The translations under genes were made by a program, and so were the position numbers. A model generated the notes under the pieces. That model was not told the origin of the DNA and ran no database searches. It was given only the letters and a program-made list of their open reading frames with translations. DNA of 45,258 nt from Acidobacteriota bacterium (GTDB taxonomy: Bacteria > Acidobacteriota > Terriglobia > Bryobacterales > UBA6623). The stretch is from positions 1 through 45,258 of the forward strand of contig JAQBUE010000019.1 of assembly GCA_027624045.1 (NCBI GenBank). Reading direction: 5' to 3'. Below are positions 24,536 to 34,001 of the stretch, piece by piece (the stretch's first letter is position 1; each line of letters opens with the position of its first letter).

Positions 24536-25981
24536 ATGATTCAGGTTCCGACCGCGATGGCATCTACGGTAACTCCTCTGTCCGTTGAAAAACGGCTTCC
24601 CACCAGTATCGAAGCTGAGCAGTGCGTGCTGGGCTCGATTCTGCTCGACGACGGCCTGTTCCCGCAGATCGCGGGCCGGCTTGACTCGGCTGACTTTCAT
24701 CTCGAGAAGCACCGCCGTATCTTCTTGCGGATGTCGGAACTGTACGCCCGTACGGTCGCAATCGACGACCTCACGCTATCGAATGAGCTAACCAAGCATG
24801 ACCAGCTCGAGTCGTGCGACGGCGTCGCTTACATCGCGTCGCTGACCGAGGCTTTGCCGCGCCTTTCGAGCATTGATGACTACGTCCGCATCGTTAAGGA
24901 CAAGGCGCTGTTGCGGCAGTTGATCTACACGGCCGACAACATCATCTCGCAATGCATCGACGGCAGCCAAGAGGTCGACGACGTCTTGGCGGACGCCGAA
25001 TCGGCGATCCTGAAGGTCGGCGACGCGCAACTGCGGTCAGGACTCTCAAGCCCGCGGCAGATCGTTGAGGGGTTTGCCGGCGGCATTAAAGCTTTCCTCG
25101 ACCCGTCAAAGCGCATCCAAGGCATTTCGACTCCTTTTCTCAAGCTGGACGAGATGACGACAGGCCTGCACGAAGCGGAACTAATCGTCATCGCTGCCCG
25201 CCCGTCAATGGGCAAGACGGCGCTGGCCTTGAACATCGCGCAGCATGTCGCCCTCGATCTGCCCGACAAGCCCGGCAAGCCCGTCGCCGTGTTCTCCCTT
25301 GAAATGTCGAAGGAATCGCTGCTCACACGTCTGTTGTGCTCGACGGCCAAGGTTGACAGCCATCGCTTCCGGGGCGGTTATCTCAATCAGGATGAGCGGC
25401 GGCGGCTGAACCAAGCCCTCAACGAGCTTGTCAAATGCAAGCTCTTCATCGACGATTCCGCCGACGCCAACCTGATGGACATCAGCGCCAAGTGCCGCCG
25501 CTTGCAGGCCGAGCACGGGCTGGGCCTGATCATCATCGACTATCTGCAGCTGATGGGCTCGAAGGGACGTTTTGACAATAGGACGCAGGAGATTTCGGCT
25601 CTCTCCCGCGGCATGAAACTGTTGGCTAAGGACCTGCGCGTCCCGGTGATTGCGCTTTCGCAGTTGAACCGCGCGCCCGAAACCCGTCCCGGCGACCATC
25701 GCCCGCAACTGAGTGATCTTCGCGAAAGTGGCTCGATCGAACAGGATGCCGATCTGGTCGGCTTCATCTTCCGCGAAGAAGTCTATAAGCCCGACCGCGA
25801 AGACCTACACGGCGTGGCGGAGTTCATCATCTCCAAGCAGCGCAACGGCCCGACAGGCCGCATCAAGCTGGCGTTTCTCAACAAATATGTAAAGTTCGAG
25901 AATCTCGCCGAGGACGTGGGCGACTACGCCAACAACGACGACGACATGGGTGGCGGCGAACAGCAGCCCCCACCGTTCTAG
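24536..25981 (+). CDS. dnaB: replicative DNA helicase DnaB
   Basis: This 481-residue protein has both DnaB domains. The N-terminal helical domain begins PTSIEAEQCVLGSILLDD and is joined by a linker to a RecA-like motor domain with Walker A AARPSMGKTALALN (near residue 220), Walker B LGLIIIDYLQLM and the C-terminal arginine-finger region IISKQRNGPTG. It unwinds the lagging-strand template as a hexamer at replication forks and recruits primase. It ends in an acidic, proline-rich tail. An alternative ATG at 24557 would trim seven residues. Neighbours are not replication genes, but the upstream gap contains DnaA-box-like sites. Confidence 0.97.
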   Translation: MIQVPTAMASTVTPLSVEKRLPTSIEAEQCVLGSILLDDGLFPQIAGRLDSADFHLEKHRRIFLRMSELYARTVAIDDLTLSNELTKHDQLESCDGVAYIASLTEALPRLSSIDDYVRIVKDKALLRQLIYTADNIISQCIDGSQEVDDVLADAESAILKVGDAQLRSGLSSPRQIVEGFAGGIKAFLDPSKRIQGISTPFLKLDEMTTGLHEAELIVIAARPSMGKTALALNIAQHVALDLPDKPGKPVAVFSLEMSKESLLTRLLCSTAKVDSHRFRGGYLNQDERRRLNQALNELVKCKLFIDDSADANLMDISAKCRRLQAEHGLGLIIIDYLQLMGSKGRFDNRTQEISALSRGMKLLAKDLRVPVIALSQLNRAPETRPGDHRPQLSDLRESGSIEQDADLVGFIFREEVYKPDREDLHGVAEFIISKQRNGPTGRIKLAFLNKYVKFENLAEDVGDYANNDDDMGGGEQQPPPF

Positions 25982-26118
25982 CCTGCGCTTCTCACTCAAG
26001 AAGAAAGCCTTTCTCAACGGCGTCACAATCAGCGGTTGAGGTGATTGGTCCGGCGTAACTTAGGCGGACTGCTACAAGCGAACCATCATCGTCCTGTACA
26101 GTAGGTACGGTTCGTTCG

Positions 26119-27918
26119 TTGAGGGCGCAAATGACAAGGCGAGACTTCCTGAACGGTGTTTTGATCGGCAGCGGAGCGCCGCTGCTCGGCGCAGCTCGTC
26201 CTTCCGACGCCGCATGGGATGGGCCCGGGGGCGTCGGGGACTATCGCACGAGCCACGGCAATTCCTGGAAGGTTCTCAACACAGCTCACCGGATCCGAGA
26301 TCGTGAGTTCTCCGCGGAGGAGTTATCCGCCGAGGATACCGCTGAGGTCTTCGACCTCGTCATCGTCGGTGGCGGGATGAGTGGTCTCGGGGCCGCTTTG
26401 CATTTCCAACAGAAACGGCGGCCGCGCCACACGTGCCTCATCCTCGACAACCACGCGATCTTCGGCGGTGAGTCGAAGCGGAACGAGTTCATCGTTCAAG
26501 GTCAACGCCTGATGGCTCCGCAAGGCGCGAACGAGTTCAACGTTCCGACGGATCCCGCCAGCGACGGATATGAGATCTTTGAGCAACTGAAAATTCCTCG
26601 ACGATTCGAGTACCAAACCTCACCCGAAGACCTACGCGAGCTGGAGTTCGATCGAACCAACTATGGCTTCCAGCACTGGCTCCACGCGCCCAGCTTCGGC
26701 CATCACGTCGATGGCAACTGGGTCCGCGACTTCTGGAAGAAGCACGCTTCCGAGAGCCTTCGAAGCTGGAAGTACGCCAACCGGAAGTACTCAGACGAAG
26801 AGGACTATCGTCCGTGGCTCGACACGATGACGTACAAGGCGTACATCGAGAACGTCATGGGCCTGCCGTCCTCTGTTACGCGCTTTGCGGACCCGATCTT
26901 GGCCGCCGCGATGGGCCTGGGCTGCGATGCGCTTTCAGCTTACGCCGCGCATCAAGTCGGGTTGCCGGGCTTCGCTGGGTTGTCCGGCAAGGCGAGCTTC
27001 CCGATCGAGTTCGCGGATGTGCCAGAGACCGAGTGGCACATGTTCCCCGGTGGCAACACGGGCCTTGCCCGCTACATCGTTAAGCAGCTCGTGCCAGAGT
27101 CGATTCCCGGCGGACGCAGTCTCGACACCGTAATAAACGGACGGATCAATTTTCGCGCTCTTGACCGGCCCCGCAACTCGTTCCGCCTGCGCCTATCGTC
27201 AACCGTCGTGCGGGTGGGCCAGACAGAAAAGCATGCGACTGTTACGTATCTGAAGGATGGACGGCTCCGGCAAGTACGCGCGCACGGGGTTGTGATGGCT
27301 TGTGGCAGTTGGGTCAGCAAGCACATTGTCCAGGACTTGACGCCGGAAAAGCGCACGGCCTTTCAGTCTTTTCACCACTCCTCGGTCTTGGTCTTCAACG
27401 TCGCCGTTAAGCACTGGCGTTTTCTTTACGACCTGGGGATCACTTCCGCGCGTTGGACGGGTGGTTTCGGGTTCAGCTGCAATGTTCGTCGCCAGATGAT
27501 CACCCCTCGATACCGCCCCCCTTTCTCGCCGGATTCACCCAACGTCATAACCTTCTATGTACCGCTGTTCTATCCCGGCTTGGCCGCGGCTGAGCAAGGA
27601 TTCAAGGGCCGACAGGAAATGCTGTCCACACCTTTCGCGGGTTACGAAGAACAGATCCGCGATCAGCTTCAAAGCCTGTTCGGACCATCGGCCGTAAAAG
27701 CGATCGCGGGGATCATACTGAATCGCTGGGGGCACGCCTACGTCAATCCGGCACCCGGTTTCTACTTTGGACGTGGGAACAAGCCCGCGCCACCGGATGT
27801 CATTCGCGCTCCGCTCGGGCGGGTGACCTTCGCGCACTCCGAGCTCAACGGACACCAATTCTGGCTGGGCGCCATGCGCGAAGGCCGGCGCGCCGTCGAT
27901 CAGCTTCAGAAGCTGTAG
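26119..27918 (+). CDS. Tat-exported FAD-dependent oxidoreductase, spermidine-dehydrogenase-like
   Basis: A twin-arginine signal (MTRRDFLNGVLIGSGAPLL) is followed by a Rossmann FAD-binding motif VIVGGGMSGLGAALHF (about residues 80-95). At 599 residues it agrees in size and N-terminal pattern (GNSWKVLNTAHRIRD, LILDNHAIFGGESKRNEF) with bacterial spermidine dehydrogenases. Those oxidise spermidine to 1,3-diaminopropane and 4-aminobutanal in the periplasm. The substrate is inferred only by family; other amines or alcohols are possible. It could start at the second Met (26131). No partner cytochrome gene is adjacent, so the electron acceptor is unknown. Confidence 0.85.
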   Translation: MRAQMTRRDFLNGVLIGSGAPLLGAARPSDAAWDGPGGVGDYRTSHGNSWKVLNTAHRIRDREFSAEELSAEDTAEVFDLVIVGGGMSGLGAALHFQQKRRPRHTCLILDNHAIFGGESKRNEFIVQGQRLMAPQGANEFNVPTDPASDGYEIFEQLKIPRRFEYQTSPEDLRELEFDRTNYGFQHWLHAPSFGHHVDGNWVRDFWKKHASESLRSWKYANRKYSDEEDYRPWLDTMTYKAYIENVMGLPSSVTRFADPILAAAMGLGCDALSAYAAHQVGLPGFAGLSGKASFPIEFADVPETEWHMFPGGNTGLARYIVKQLVPESIPGGRSLDTVINGRINFRALDRPRNSFRLRLSSTVVRVGQTEKHATVTYLKDGRLRQVRAHGVVMACGSWVSKHIVQDLTPEKRTAFQSFHHSSVLVFNVAVKHWRFLYDLGITSARWTGGFGFSCNVRRQMITPRYRPPFSPDSPNVITFYVPLFYPGLAAAEQGFKGRQEMLSTPFAGYEEQIRDQLQSLFGPSAVKAIAGIILNRWGHAYVNPAPGFYFGRGNKPAPPDVIRAPLGRVTFAHSELNGHQFWLGAMREGRRAVDQLQKL

Positions 27919-28061
27919 CTTGGACGCCGAGTGGCTGAGGGCGATCGCTTCCTTGCAGTCAACTTCCAACTGATTCGATTGACCGGATGGCAAAGCCATT
28001 ACACAGCGCGGTCATCGGTTCAACGCCGGTTGCCCGCACTTCCGACTCATCACCACTCGAT

Positions 28062-28508
28062 TACGAACATTTCGTCACCGTGCAAAGCGAGGCTGCTCTT
28101 CGCCACCTGGCCAGCGCCTATTCCTACGACACGTTTGAGGACGAAGACCGCTCGCTACGCGGCAACATGGACGAGGTATCCCAAGCGCTGCAAACCGAAC
28201 TCCAGGTGCGCATCGCACGGGCCGGTGTTCTAATCGATGAAGCGCGCCTAAGCCATCTCGCCTACGCTCCAGAGATCGCCGGCGCGATGCTGCAACGCCA
28301 ACAGGCCGAAGCCATCGTCGCCGCCCGCACACGCATCGTTGAAGGCGCCGTCGGCATGGTCGAGATGGCGCTCGACCGCCTCGAGAAGACAGGTACGATT
28401 CAACTTGATGAAGAGCGTCGCGCCGCGATGGTCAGCAATCTCTTGGTTGTGCTGTTTGGCGATAAGGCGGCGCAACCCGTCATCAACACCGGGACCCTGT
28501 ATCAATAG
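28062..28508 (+). pseudogene. 5'-truncated SPFH/band-7 domain gene
   Basis: From about 28062 the frame encodes the C-terminal half of a bacterial SPFH protein ([38 protein letters not shown] segment, [36 protein letters not shown], ending NTGTLYQ). The N-terminal membrane anchor and first half of the SPFH domain, normally 120-150 residues, are missing, and the spermidine-dehydrogenase-like gene ends only 140 bp upstream. A frame start at ATG 27987 would place 25 unrelated residues in front, with no good ribosome-binding site. It is probably a deletion remnant, although expression of a soluble short form cannot be excluded. Confidence 0.75.
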
Positions 28509-28537
28509 GCCCGGGCCCTGTTATGGCTTGACCACAA

Positions 28538-28717
28538 ATGGCTGATCGCAAATCGTTCCTTCTGAGACTCCCCCCGGAGTTGTACGAAGACCTCAACCGA
28601 TGGGCCAAGGACGAGCTGCGTAGTCTAAACTCCCAGATTGAATACATCCTCCGGGAATCCGTCCGTAAACAACGAGGCCCCGTGACGAAAAAAACAACTG
28701 AGCGCGGCGATCCCTAG
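28538..28717 (+). CDS. Arc-like ribbon-helix-helix DNA-binding protein, 59 residues
   Basis: The short protein ([19 protein letters not shown], then [17 protein letters not shown]) has the one-strand, two-helix layout of Arc/MetJ-type repressors, which bind DNA as dimers through the paired N-terminal strands. A basic tail of about 15 residues follows. It starts 30 bp after the truncated SPFH gene. In related genomes an intact SPFH gene is, as I recall, often followed by such an Arc-like gene, so it may be the surviving partner of that pair. No toxin gene is adjacent. Confidence 0.8.
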   Translation: MADRKSFLLRLPPELYEDLNRWAKDELRSLNSQIEYILRESVRKQRGPVTKKTTERGDP

Positions 28718-28825
28718 CTCACGGAAATGCGGGAAGACAGCATGCCGCGGGCGGTGTCCGGGGTGCTGTAGGAACCTAAAGCTGGAAGGGCGGCCGCTTC
28801 GCGCGGGCAGGCCGGTGACGACTCT

Positions 28826-31123
28826 TCAGTTGCTCCGCGCCGTGGTCGTCGCCTTCTCCGTCACGGTCACCGAACTCAGCGTATCCGCATAGGCCGAGAT
28901 GCCCTCAAAGAGTGCCTCGGCAATCTTGTCGCGGTGGGCGCTGGTCTTCAGGAGCTTCTCGTCCTGGGCGTTGCTGAGGAATGAAATCTCGGCCAGAACC
29001 GCCGGCATCTTGGCGCCGATCAAAACCATCAGCGGCGCCTTGCGAACGCCGCGGTTCCTCAGACTCTTGGTCTCTTTCGAGAGGCTTCCATAAAGCGCCC
29101 CTTGCACCTTTGCCGCAAATTCACGCGACTCGGAGAGGTTTTCATTGCGCGTAATTTTCGAAACCAAGTTCTCTAACTCGTGTACGGAATGCTCTGACGC
29201 GGCGTTCTCGCGAGCTGCCACCGCCATCGCCCAGGAATCGGTGGTCAGATTCAGATAAAATGTCTCGATCCCCCGCACCGCGCGTTGCCTCGCCGAATTG
29301 GCGTGGATGGAGATGAATAGATCCGCCTGCGCGTTATTCGCAATCTTCGTGCGCTCCCTCAGATGGATGAAGCGGTCGTCCTGGCGGGTATAGATTACTT
29401 CGCTGCCCAGCCGTTCCCCGATCAGTTTGCCAAGCCGCTGCGCAATATCGTTGACCAGATCTTTCTCGCGCAGTTTGCCCGCACCGATCGTGCCCGTGTC
29501 ATGGCCGCCATGGCCGGGATCGATCACAATCCGGCCCACCTTCAGCCCCAGTGCGCGGATCAGGTTACGGTCTCCGTTACTCGTCGCCTTCGCCGGCTGC
29601 GGCGGAGGCAGATCCAGCACCTTCGGCGGTGGCTGTGTTTCGAGAAGCGGCGCCGGCGGCGGCTCTAGCTTCGCCAGTAGCATCGGCTCCTGTACCGCGC
29701 TGAGGTCCAGCGCCGGATTCACCGCCGCCAAACCGCTTACCACCGGGGCACGACCCGCCGACGCGACTGCCTGTCGAGAGGGCGCTAGCGGCCGAACGGG
29801 CAGGGGCTCGAATCTTTCCCGTACCGGGGTGCCCCGTTGGTCTTGCTCGCTGAGGAACGGAGACGGGATCTCCTCTGTCTCCACCCTCGGTGCTCGGCCG
29901 GGATCGATCATGCCCGCCGTCTCAGCCATAATCTCCATCGAAGGCGCGCTTTGCTCGATCTTTCCCGCCACCCCCGAATAGTCAGCCGCGGGAGGAACGT
30001 AGGCATCCCTGGGAGCCGTCAGCAGGAAGTCCAGCGACGACGCCCTCGCGATCAACTTCGCCTCTTGCTTCTGTTCGGCGCGCTGCTCTTCAGCCGCGGG
30101 CAGCGCATCAGCCGCCTGCCTCGCTGGCGCGGTACTATCCGCCAGAACTTCGTTCTCAGCCGGGCTCCCGGGGACCGTTCGCCGTAGCTCCACTACGAGT
30201 CGAGGCGGATTCGAAAGCCACGAGGTCGTAAAGTCCGCTTGGTGGTCAAGGTCGAAAACGACTCGCGCCACATCTCGCCGGTTCTGTCCCAGCCGAATTC
30301 GCCGCAACAATCCGTCACCCACTTCGATTGTTGAGGTCGGCCTCAATAGTCGAGCGAGCCGAGAGCCGACGAAATCGATGTACATCCTCTCCGGCTTGTG
30401 AACCCGGTCGTAGCGGATGTCCGTTGCTCCCTCTAGCTCAATCACAACACGGGTGTAGCCCTGCTGCGTCCAAGACCGCACCTCGTTGAGAAGCGGCGGA
30501 CCGCGGCGCCCCTTCGGCGGCGCAAAGTTGACGGGACGAAGAATCGCGCCGCCGCTTGCTTCATCGCTCGCGGCCTCGGCTGTCGCGGTTTCATCCGGCG
30601 CGGCCACGGCCTTCGTAGCCTCAGCCTTTGTAGCCTTATGGTTGGCGGCGAGTTCGACCGCTGGCGCCCGTTCGCGCTCCCGGACAGGCGGTTCCGCCGC
30701 GCCGACTCCCAGTTCACTCAGCGATGTGAGAGCCTGGGCCCGCAACGGGCTGCCACGAAACCGCTCGGCCAGTTCCCGATACGAAGCAATCGCCTTGTCT
30801 CGGTGCGATTTATCTTTGAATCTCTCGGCCAGCTTTGCGTACAACTCGCCCCGGACGAGCAAGCTTTGGTCCGTCTTCGGATGCTTGGCGTGCTTCTCGG
30901 CGACCTTCTCAAAGGCGCCAATTACCAGCAGGTACTGTTTGGGGCCCAGTTCATATTCAGGAACGGCCCGCAGGTCTTCGAGCAGCAGCTCCGCATAGGA
31001 ATAGGGATCGGACGAGGCTCCGCTTGCCTTCGTAGCGAAGGCAGCTAGCGAGAGGCACATCAGTACCGCAATTCCCGCTGTCCGGACGTAAACGCCCGGC
31101 CGTTTCTGCTGGAGCAATAGCAT
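28826..31123 (-). CDS. N-acetylmuramoyl-L-alanine amidase with AMIN domain
   Basis: The 765-residue protein has a signal peptide (IAVLMCLSLAAFATKASG), a TPR/Sel1-like helical region (residues 35-145), an AMIN domain (about 220-320, TRVVIELEGATDIRYD onward) and a long proline/alanine-rich linker. The C-terminal zinc Amidase_3 domain (from about 530) has VIDPGHGGHDTG, the Zn/catalytic Glu region REKDLV, FISIHANSA and LAEISFLSNAQDE. It cleaves the amide between MurNAc and the stem peptide, probably at division septa, as AmiC-like enzymes do. It starts 12 bp after the lytic transglycosylase gene, giving a peptidoglycan-remodelling operon. Confidence 0.94.
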   Translation of the reverse strand: MLLLQQKRPGVYVRTAGIAVLMCLSLAAFATKASGASSDPYSYAELLLEDLRAVPEYELGPKQYLLVIGAFEKVAEKHAKHPKTDQSLLVRGELYAKLAERFKDKSHRDKAIASYRELAERFRGSPLRAQALTSLSELGVGAAEPPVRERERAPAVELAANHKATKAEATKAVAAPDETATAEAASDEASGGAILRPVNFAPPKGRRGPPLLNEVRSWTQQGYTRVVIELEGATDIRYDRVHKPERMYIDFVGSRLARLLRPTSTIEVGDGLLRRIRLGQNRRDVARVVFDLDHQADFTTSWLSNPPRLVVELRRTVPGSPAENEVLADSTAPARQAADALPAAEEQRAEQKQEAKLIARASSLDFLLTAPRDAYVPPAADYSGVAGKIEQSAPSMEIMAETAGMIDPGRAPRVETEEIPSPFLSEQDQRGTPVRERFEPLPVRPLAPSRQAVASAGRAPVVSGLAAVNPALDLSAVQEPMLLAKLEPPPAPLLETQPPPKVLDLPPPQPAKATSNGDRNLIRALGLKVGRIVIDPGHGGHDTGTIGAGKLREKDLVNDIAQRLGKLIGERLGSEVIYTRQDDRFIHLRERTKIANNAQADLFISIHANSARQRAVRGIETFYLNLTTDSWAMAVAARENAASEHSVHELENLVSKITRNENLSESREFAAKVQGALYGSLSKETKSLRNRGVRKAPLMVLIGAKMPAVLAEISFLSNAQDEKLLKTSAHRDKIAEALFEGISAYADTLSSVTVTEKATTTARSN

Positions 31124-31135
31124 TCAGCCAGCTAC

Positions 31136-31825
31136 TCAGCGCATTTCAATGACGAGAGCACCGGCCGCATCCACGTGTGAGCTTACGCGCGGTCCCGCCG
31201 GAACCTCATCTGAAACAACGCCCACGGACCGATACCACCGACTCACGCGATCGACATAGTCGACTGTCTCTCGATACGGCGGTATCCCGCCATACTGATC
31301 GACAGCTCCCTCACCAGCGTTATACGCCGCCAAGGTCTTCACGTCATCGTTTTGATAACGGTCCATGAGAAAACGAAGGTATTTCACTCCGCCTTCGACA
31401 TTTTCCGCGGGATCGAAAATGTCGCTAACCCCGAACCGCAAAGCGGTCCCAGGCATCAACTGCATCAATCCGCAGGCCCCTTTTACCGAGACTGCGAACA
31501 CATCGTAGTTACTCTCCTGCCGAATCACGGCGTGAATCAAATTCGGATCCACGCTGTGCCGCCGACCGGCATCTTGCACCAAGGAGTCAACATCGACATG
31601 GCCTAAAACCGTCCGTCGACCTTGGACAACCGTCTTCCCTGGTACTCCGGTTCCTGCTGATTCGCTTGTCCGCGGCGACCGCCGAATCAGCGACTTGACT
31701 CGCGTCAGGCGCCCTGTTTCCGCGTCCTCCCGGACTTCATACCGGCGAATCAGTGATGACCCGTCGGACATTGGCTCGGCCTCCACCAAGGGAGTCACCA
31801 AAAGCACAAGGCCCAAACCGGCCAT
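31136..31825 (-). CDS. lytic murein transglycosylase (SLT domain)
   Basis: The C-terminal half is a lysozyme-like SLT domain with the catalytic Glu in VIRQESNYD, followed by GACGLMQLMPGTALRFGV and LAAYNAGEGAVDQYGGIPPY, the standard motifs. It cleaves MurNAc-GlcNAc bonds with formation of 1,6-anhydro ends. The ATG at 31825 is preferred: GGAAGA lies 5 nt upstream and a signal peptide (MAGLGLVLLVTPLVEAEP) follows. In-frame ATGs at 31849 and 31873 lack such a site. It is upstream of and nearly contiguous with the amidase gene, so both are likely co-expressed. Confidence 0.92.
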   Translation of the reverse strand: MAGLGLVLLVTPLVEAEPMSDGSSLIRRYEVREDAETGRLTRVKSLIRRSPRTSESAGTGVPGKTVVQGRRTVLGHVDVDSLVQDAGRRHSVDPNLIHAVIRQESNYDVFAVSVKGACGLMQLMPGTALRFGVSDIFDPAENVEGGVKYLRFLMDRYQNDDVKTLAAYNAGEGAVDQYGGIPPYRETVDYVDRVSRWYRSVGVVSDEVPAGPRVSSHVDAAGALVIEMR

Positions 31826-32213
31826 CCGAATCTTCCAAAACAATATCATAGTGAATGTTCTGGGCGCAAGCAATTTATTTTCAACCGCTTAGCCCTGACT
31901 ATCCAGCGAAGAGTGGCCAGAAAGCCGACCTACACGACATGTCGCCCTACCGCGCGATTCCTGTCCACATCTTGGGGCCACGAACCCGGCCCGCCCGTCA
32001 GTCACACTCCGCTATCTCTTCAAAGACGTATCAGCCACTCGTTTAGCCGAAGCGTCAACCCACCTTTTCCGTTATTGTATTCTCTCACGCTCCCAAGTTT
32101 CCGTATCCGGGATCACCTTCCGTGCGTTCGGGAGCTTCGCAACCCCAGGCCCGTCTTCCGAAGTAAACTATGCGAAGGATCTCAGCTTTCAACGAGGTCA
32201 ATAAGGACACCCC
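31826..32213. other. divergent intergenic region
   Basis: The region separates the transglycosylase gene (minus) from the aminotransferase gene (plus). I see no gene, and no promoter strong enough to place. An A+T-rich patch near 31855-31890 is the likeliest position for the minus-strand promoter. Confidence 0.3.
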
Positions 32214-33527
32214 ATGCAACTGAATCGCAGAGAATGGCTCGCCAGCGGCCTTGCCGCCGCTTCCACCACCGCGCTCACTGGCTGCGCGGAACCGACGCCC
32301 ACCGGCGCCGAGCCCTTGCGGCCCGTCGTCAGCGGTGGATCCATCGATTGGGAGGCCGTCCGCTCGCGCTTCCCGCGCGCCCTCAACGAGACCTATTTCA
32401 ACTGCGCCGCGCAGCACCCCACCGGCGCCCACACCGTGCGTGGCTTTCAGCGTTACATCGACTTCATGCACAACGGTCCCGGTGAAGGCCGTGAGGACTT
32501 CTGGGAAACTGGCTACCGCGACATGAAGCCGATGTTCGCGCGGCTCATCAACGCCAAGCCGGAAGAGATCGCCTTCTGCGCCGGAACCACCGTCGGCGAG
32601 AATCTGATCGTCAACGGCATGGACTTGCGCGGCGGAAATGTCGTCACCAATGACCTGCACTACTCGGCGTCGCTGGCGAACTATCTAACCCGCCGCGAGA
32701 AGTTCGGACTCGACGTGCGGATCGTCAAGCATCGCGATTGGCGCATCGACATCGCCGACATGGAGAAGGCCGTCAACAAGAACACCAAGCTCATCTCCGT
32801 TTCGTTCGTTTCCTCAGTCAACGGTCATGTCGAGGACCTGAAGAAACTCAGTGACCTCGCCCACTCCCACGGGGCCTATCTGTTCGCCGACATCATTCAA
32901 GGCTGCGGCGCCACCCCCATCGACGTGCAGGCCATGGGTATCGATTTCGCCGCTTGCGGCACGTACAAATGGCTCCAAGGCGAACACGGCTTCGGCTTCC
33001 TGTACGTCAAACAGGACCTCCAAGGGACGGCCGTTAAGGGCACGGAATTCACCGGCCACCCCGACCTGAACTACAAGCCCTGGACCGACTCGCCCGACCC
33101 GGCCAAGCCCGAGTTCATCTCGCACCCCAACCACGGCATTGCTGAGTTCGAGTGCAGCACGCCGGCCGTCATCAACTACGCCGGGCAGCACGAGTCGTTC
33201 CGGTTCATCGAAGAGTTGGGTATCGACAATATCCGCGCCCACGCCCGCGAAATCACCGCTCGGTTAGAGAAGGAACTCCCCCCGCTTGGATTTACCGCCA
33301 TCACCCCCGCGGGTTCCGAATCCGGCATCCGGGCCTTCCTGCACCCGAATACCGAACAAGTCCGGGCCAAGATCGAGCGCGCCAACAAAGAGGGCCGCGC
33401 AAAGATCTCCATCACCGGACCCAACTCCGCTCTCACCGTCGGCCGCGGCGGCAACCAAGTGCGCTTCTCCGTCTCGGTCTACAACAACCAGCAGGATGTC
33501 GACAAGGTCTTGGAAGTTTTGTCGTAG
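32214..33527 (+). CDS. exported class-V aminotransferase-fold PLP enzyme
   Basis: The 437-residue fold-type-I PLP protein resembles the class-V aminotransferase/isopenicillin-N-epimerase group. The PLP lysine is in CGTYKWLQGEHGFGFLY (about residue 252), preceded by the Asp/His strand region FADIIQGCGATPIDV and the phosphate-cup segment FCAGTTVGENLI. The N-terminus combines a twin-arginine motif (NRREWLASGLAAAS) with a lipobox-like ALTGC, indicating Tat export and probable lipidation, which is compatible with cofactor loading in the cytoplasm. The reaction (transamination, epimerisation or desulfuration) cannot be chosen from sequence. It appears monocistronic. Confidence 0.88.
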   Translation: MQLNRREWLASGLAAASTTALTGCAEPTPTGAEPLRPVVSGGSIDWEAVRSRFPRALNETYFNCAAQHPTGAHTVRGFQRYIDFMHNGPGEGREDFWETGYRDMKPMFARLINAKPEEIAFCAGTTVGENLIVNGMDLRGGNVVTNDLHYSASLANYLTRREKFGLDVRIVKHRDWRIDIADMEKAVNKNTKLISVSFVSSVNGHVEDLKKLSDLAHSHGAYLFADIIQGCGATPIDVQAMGIDFAACGTYKWLQGEHGFGFLYVKQDLQGTAVKGTEFTGHPDLNYKPWTDSPDPAKPEFISHPNHGIAEFECSTPAVINYAGQHESFRFIEELGIDNIRAHAREITARLEKELPPLGFTAITPAGSESGIRAFLHPNTEQVRAKIERANKEGRAKISITGPNSALTVGRGGNQVRFSVSVYNNQQDVDKVLEVLS

Positions 33528-34001
33528 ACGCCCACCCCTGCTCATCCCCAAGCTGAGCTGTCCGCTGCGGGGGATCGGGCACTAGGGCGGTGTGAGGATG
33601 GTGGGTTTGCTGCGGCGTGCCTCACTTTGCATCATTCTGCATCATTTCTGAACGTTTTGACGTGAGCGGCGGGCGGGGTTCGCCGCCGAAAATGAGCCCG
33701 CGGCACACGGTTGGCGGAATGCGTTTTTGTTGAGAACGCCGGGCGACCCATCATGCAAGCAGGAAAAACCGCGGATCTGGCGGGCGAAGAATTCGGTGGC
33801 TCGCCGCCGCGGCATCGGTCCTTCCCGCCTGGGTTCGCGGTACGGGCTACGGGCTTTGCCGCACTGTTCGAAATTTTCTTGTATCCCAGACCACATCAGC
33901 CGCGTCAGAAGGAATGTATACAGCATCATTGCTTGGGTTTGTGGCCACGAACCGAATCTTGTGAGACGCAGGGCGTCAATTTGAGACGAAGGAGAATCGA
34001 C
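33528..34001. other. intergenic, no supported gene
   Basis: TGCATCATT occurs twice around 33630-33650. A G+C hairpin (GCGGCG...CGCCGC, 33666-33686) may be a weak terminator for the aminotransferase gene. An octamer palindrome TGTATACA lies near 33916. The frame continuous with the BON gene upstream of 34002 has no coding character, so I do not extend that gene into this region. Confidence 0.35.

Noticed and set aside
28538..28717. toxin-antitoxin system at the Arc-like gene
   Set aside because: The Arc-like protein resembles antitoxin DNA-binding folds, but no toxin-like gene is adjacent; the neighbours are the SPFH remnant and a convergent amidase gene.
33711..34001. 97-residue N-terminal extension of the BON protein
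   Set aside because: The internal ATG at 34002 has a strong AAGGAG site and is followed at once by a proper signal peptide; the upstream part lacks coding character.
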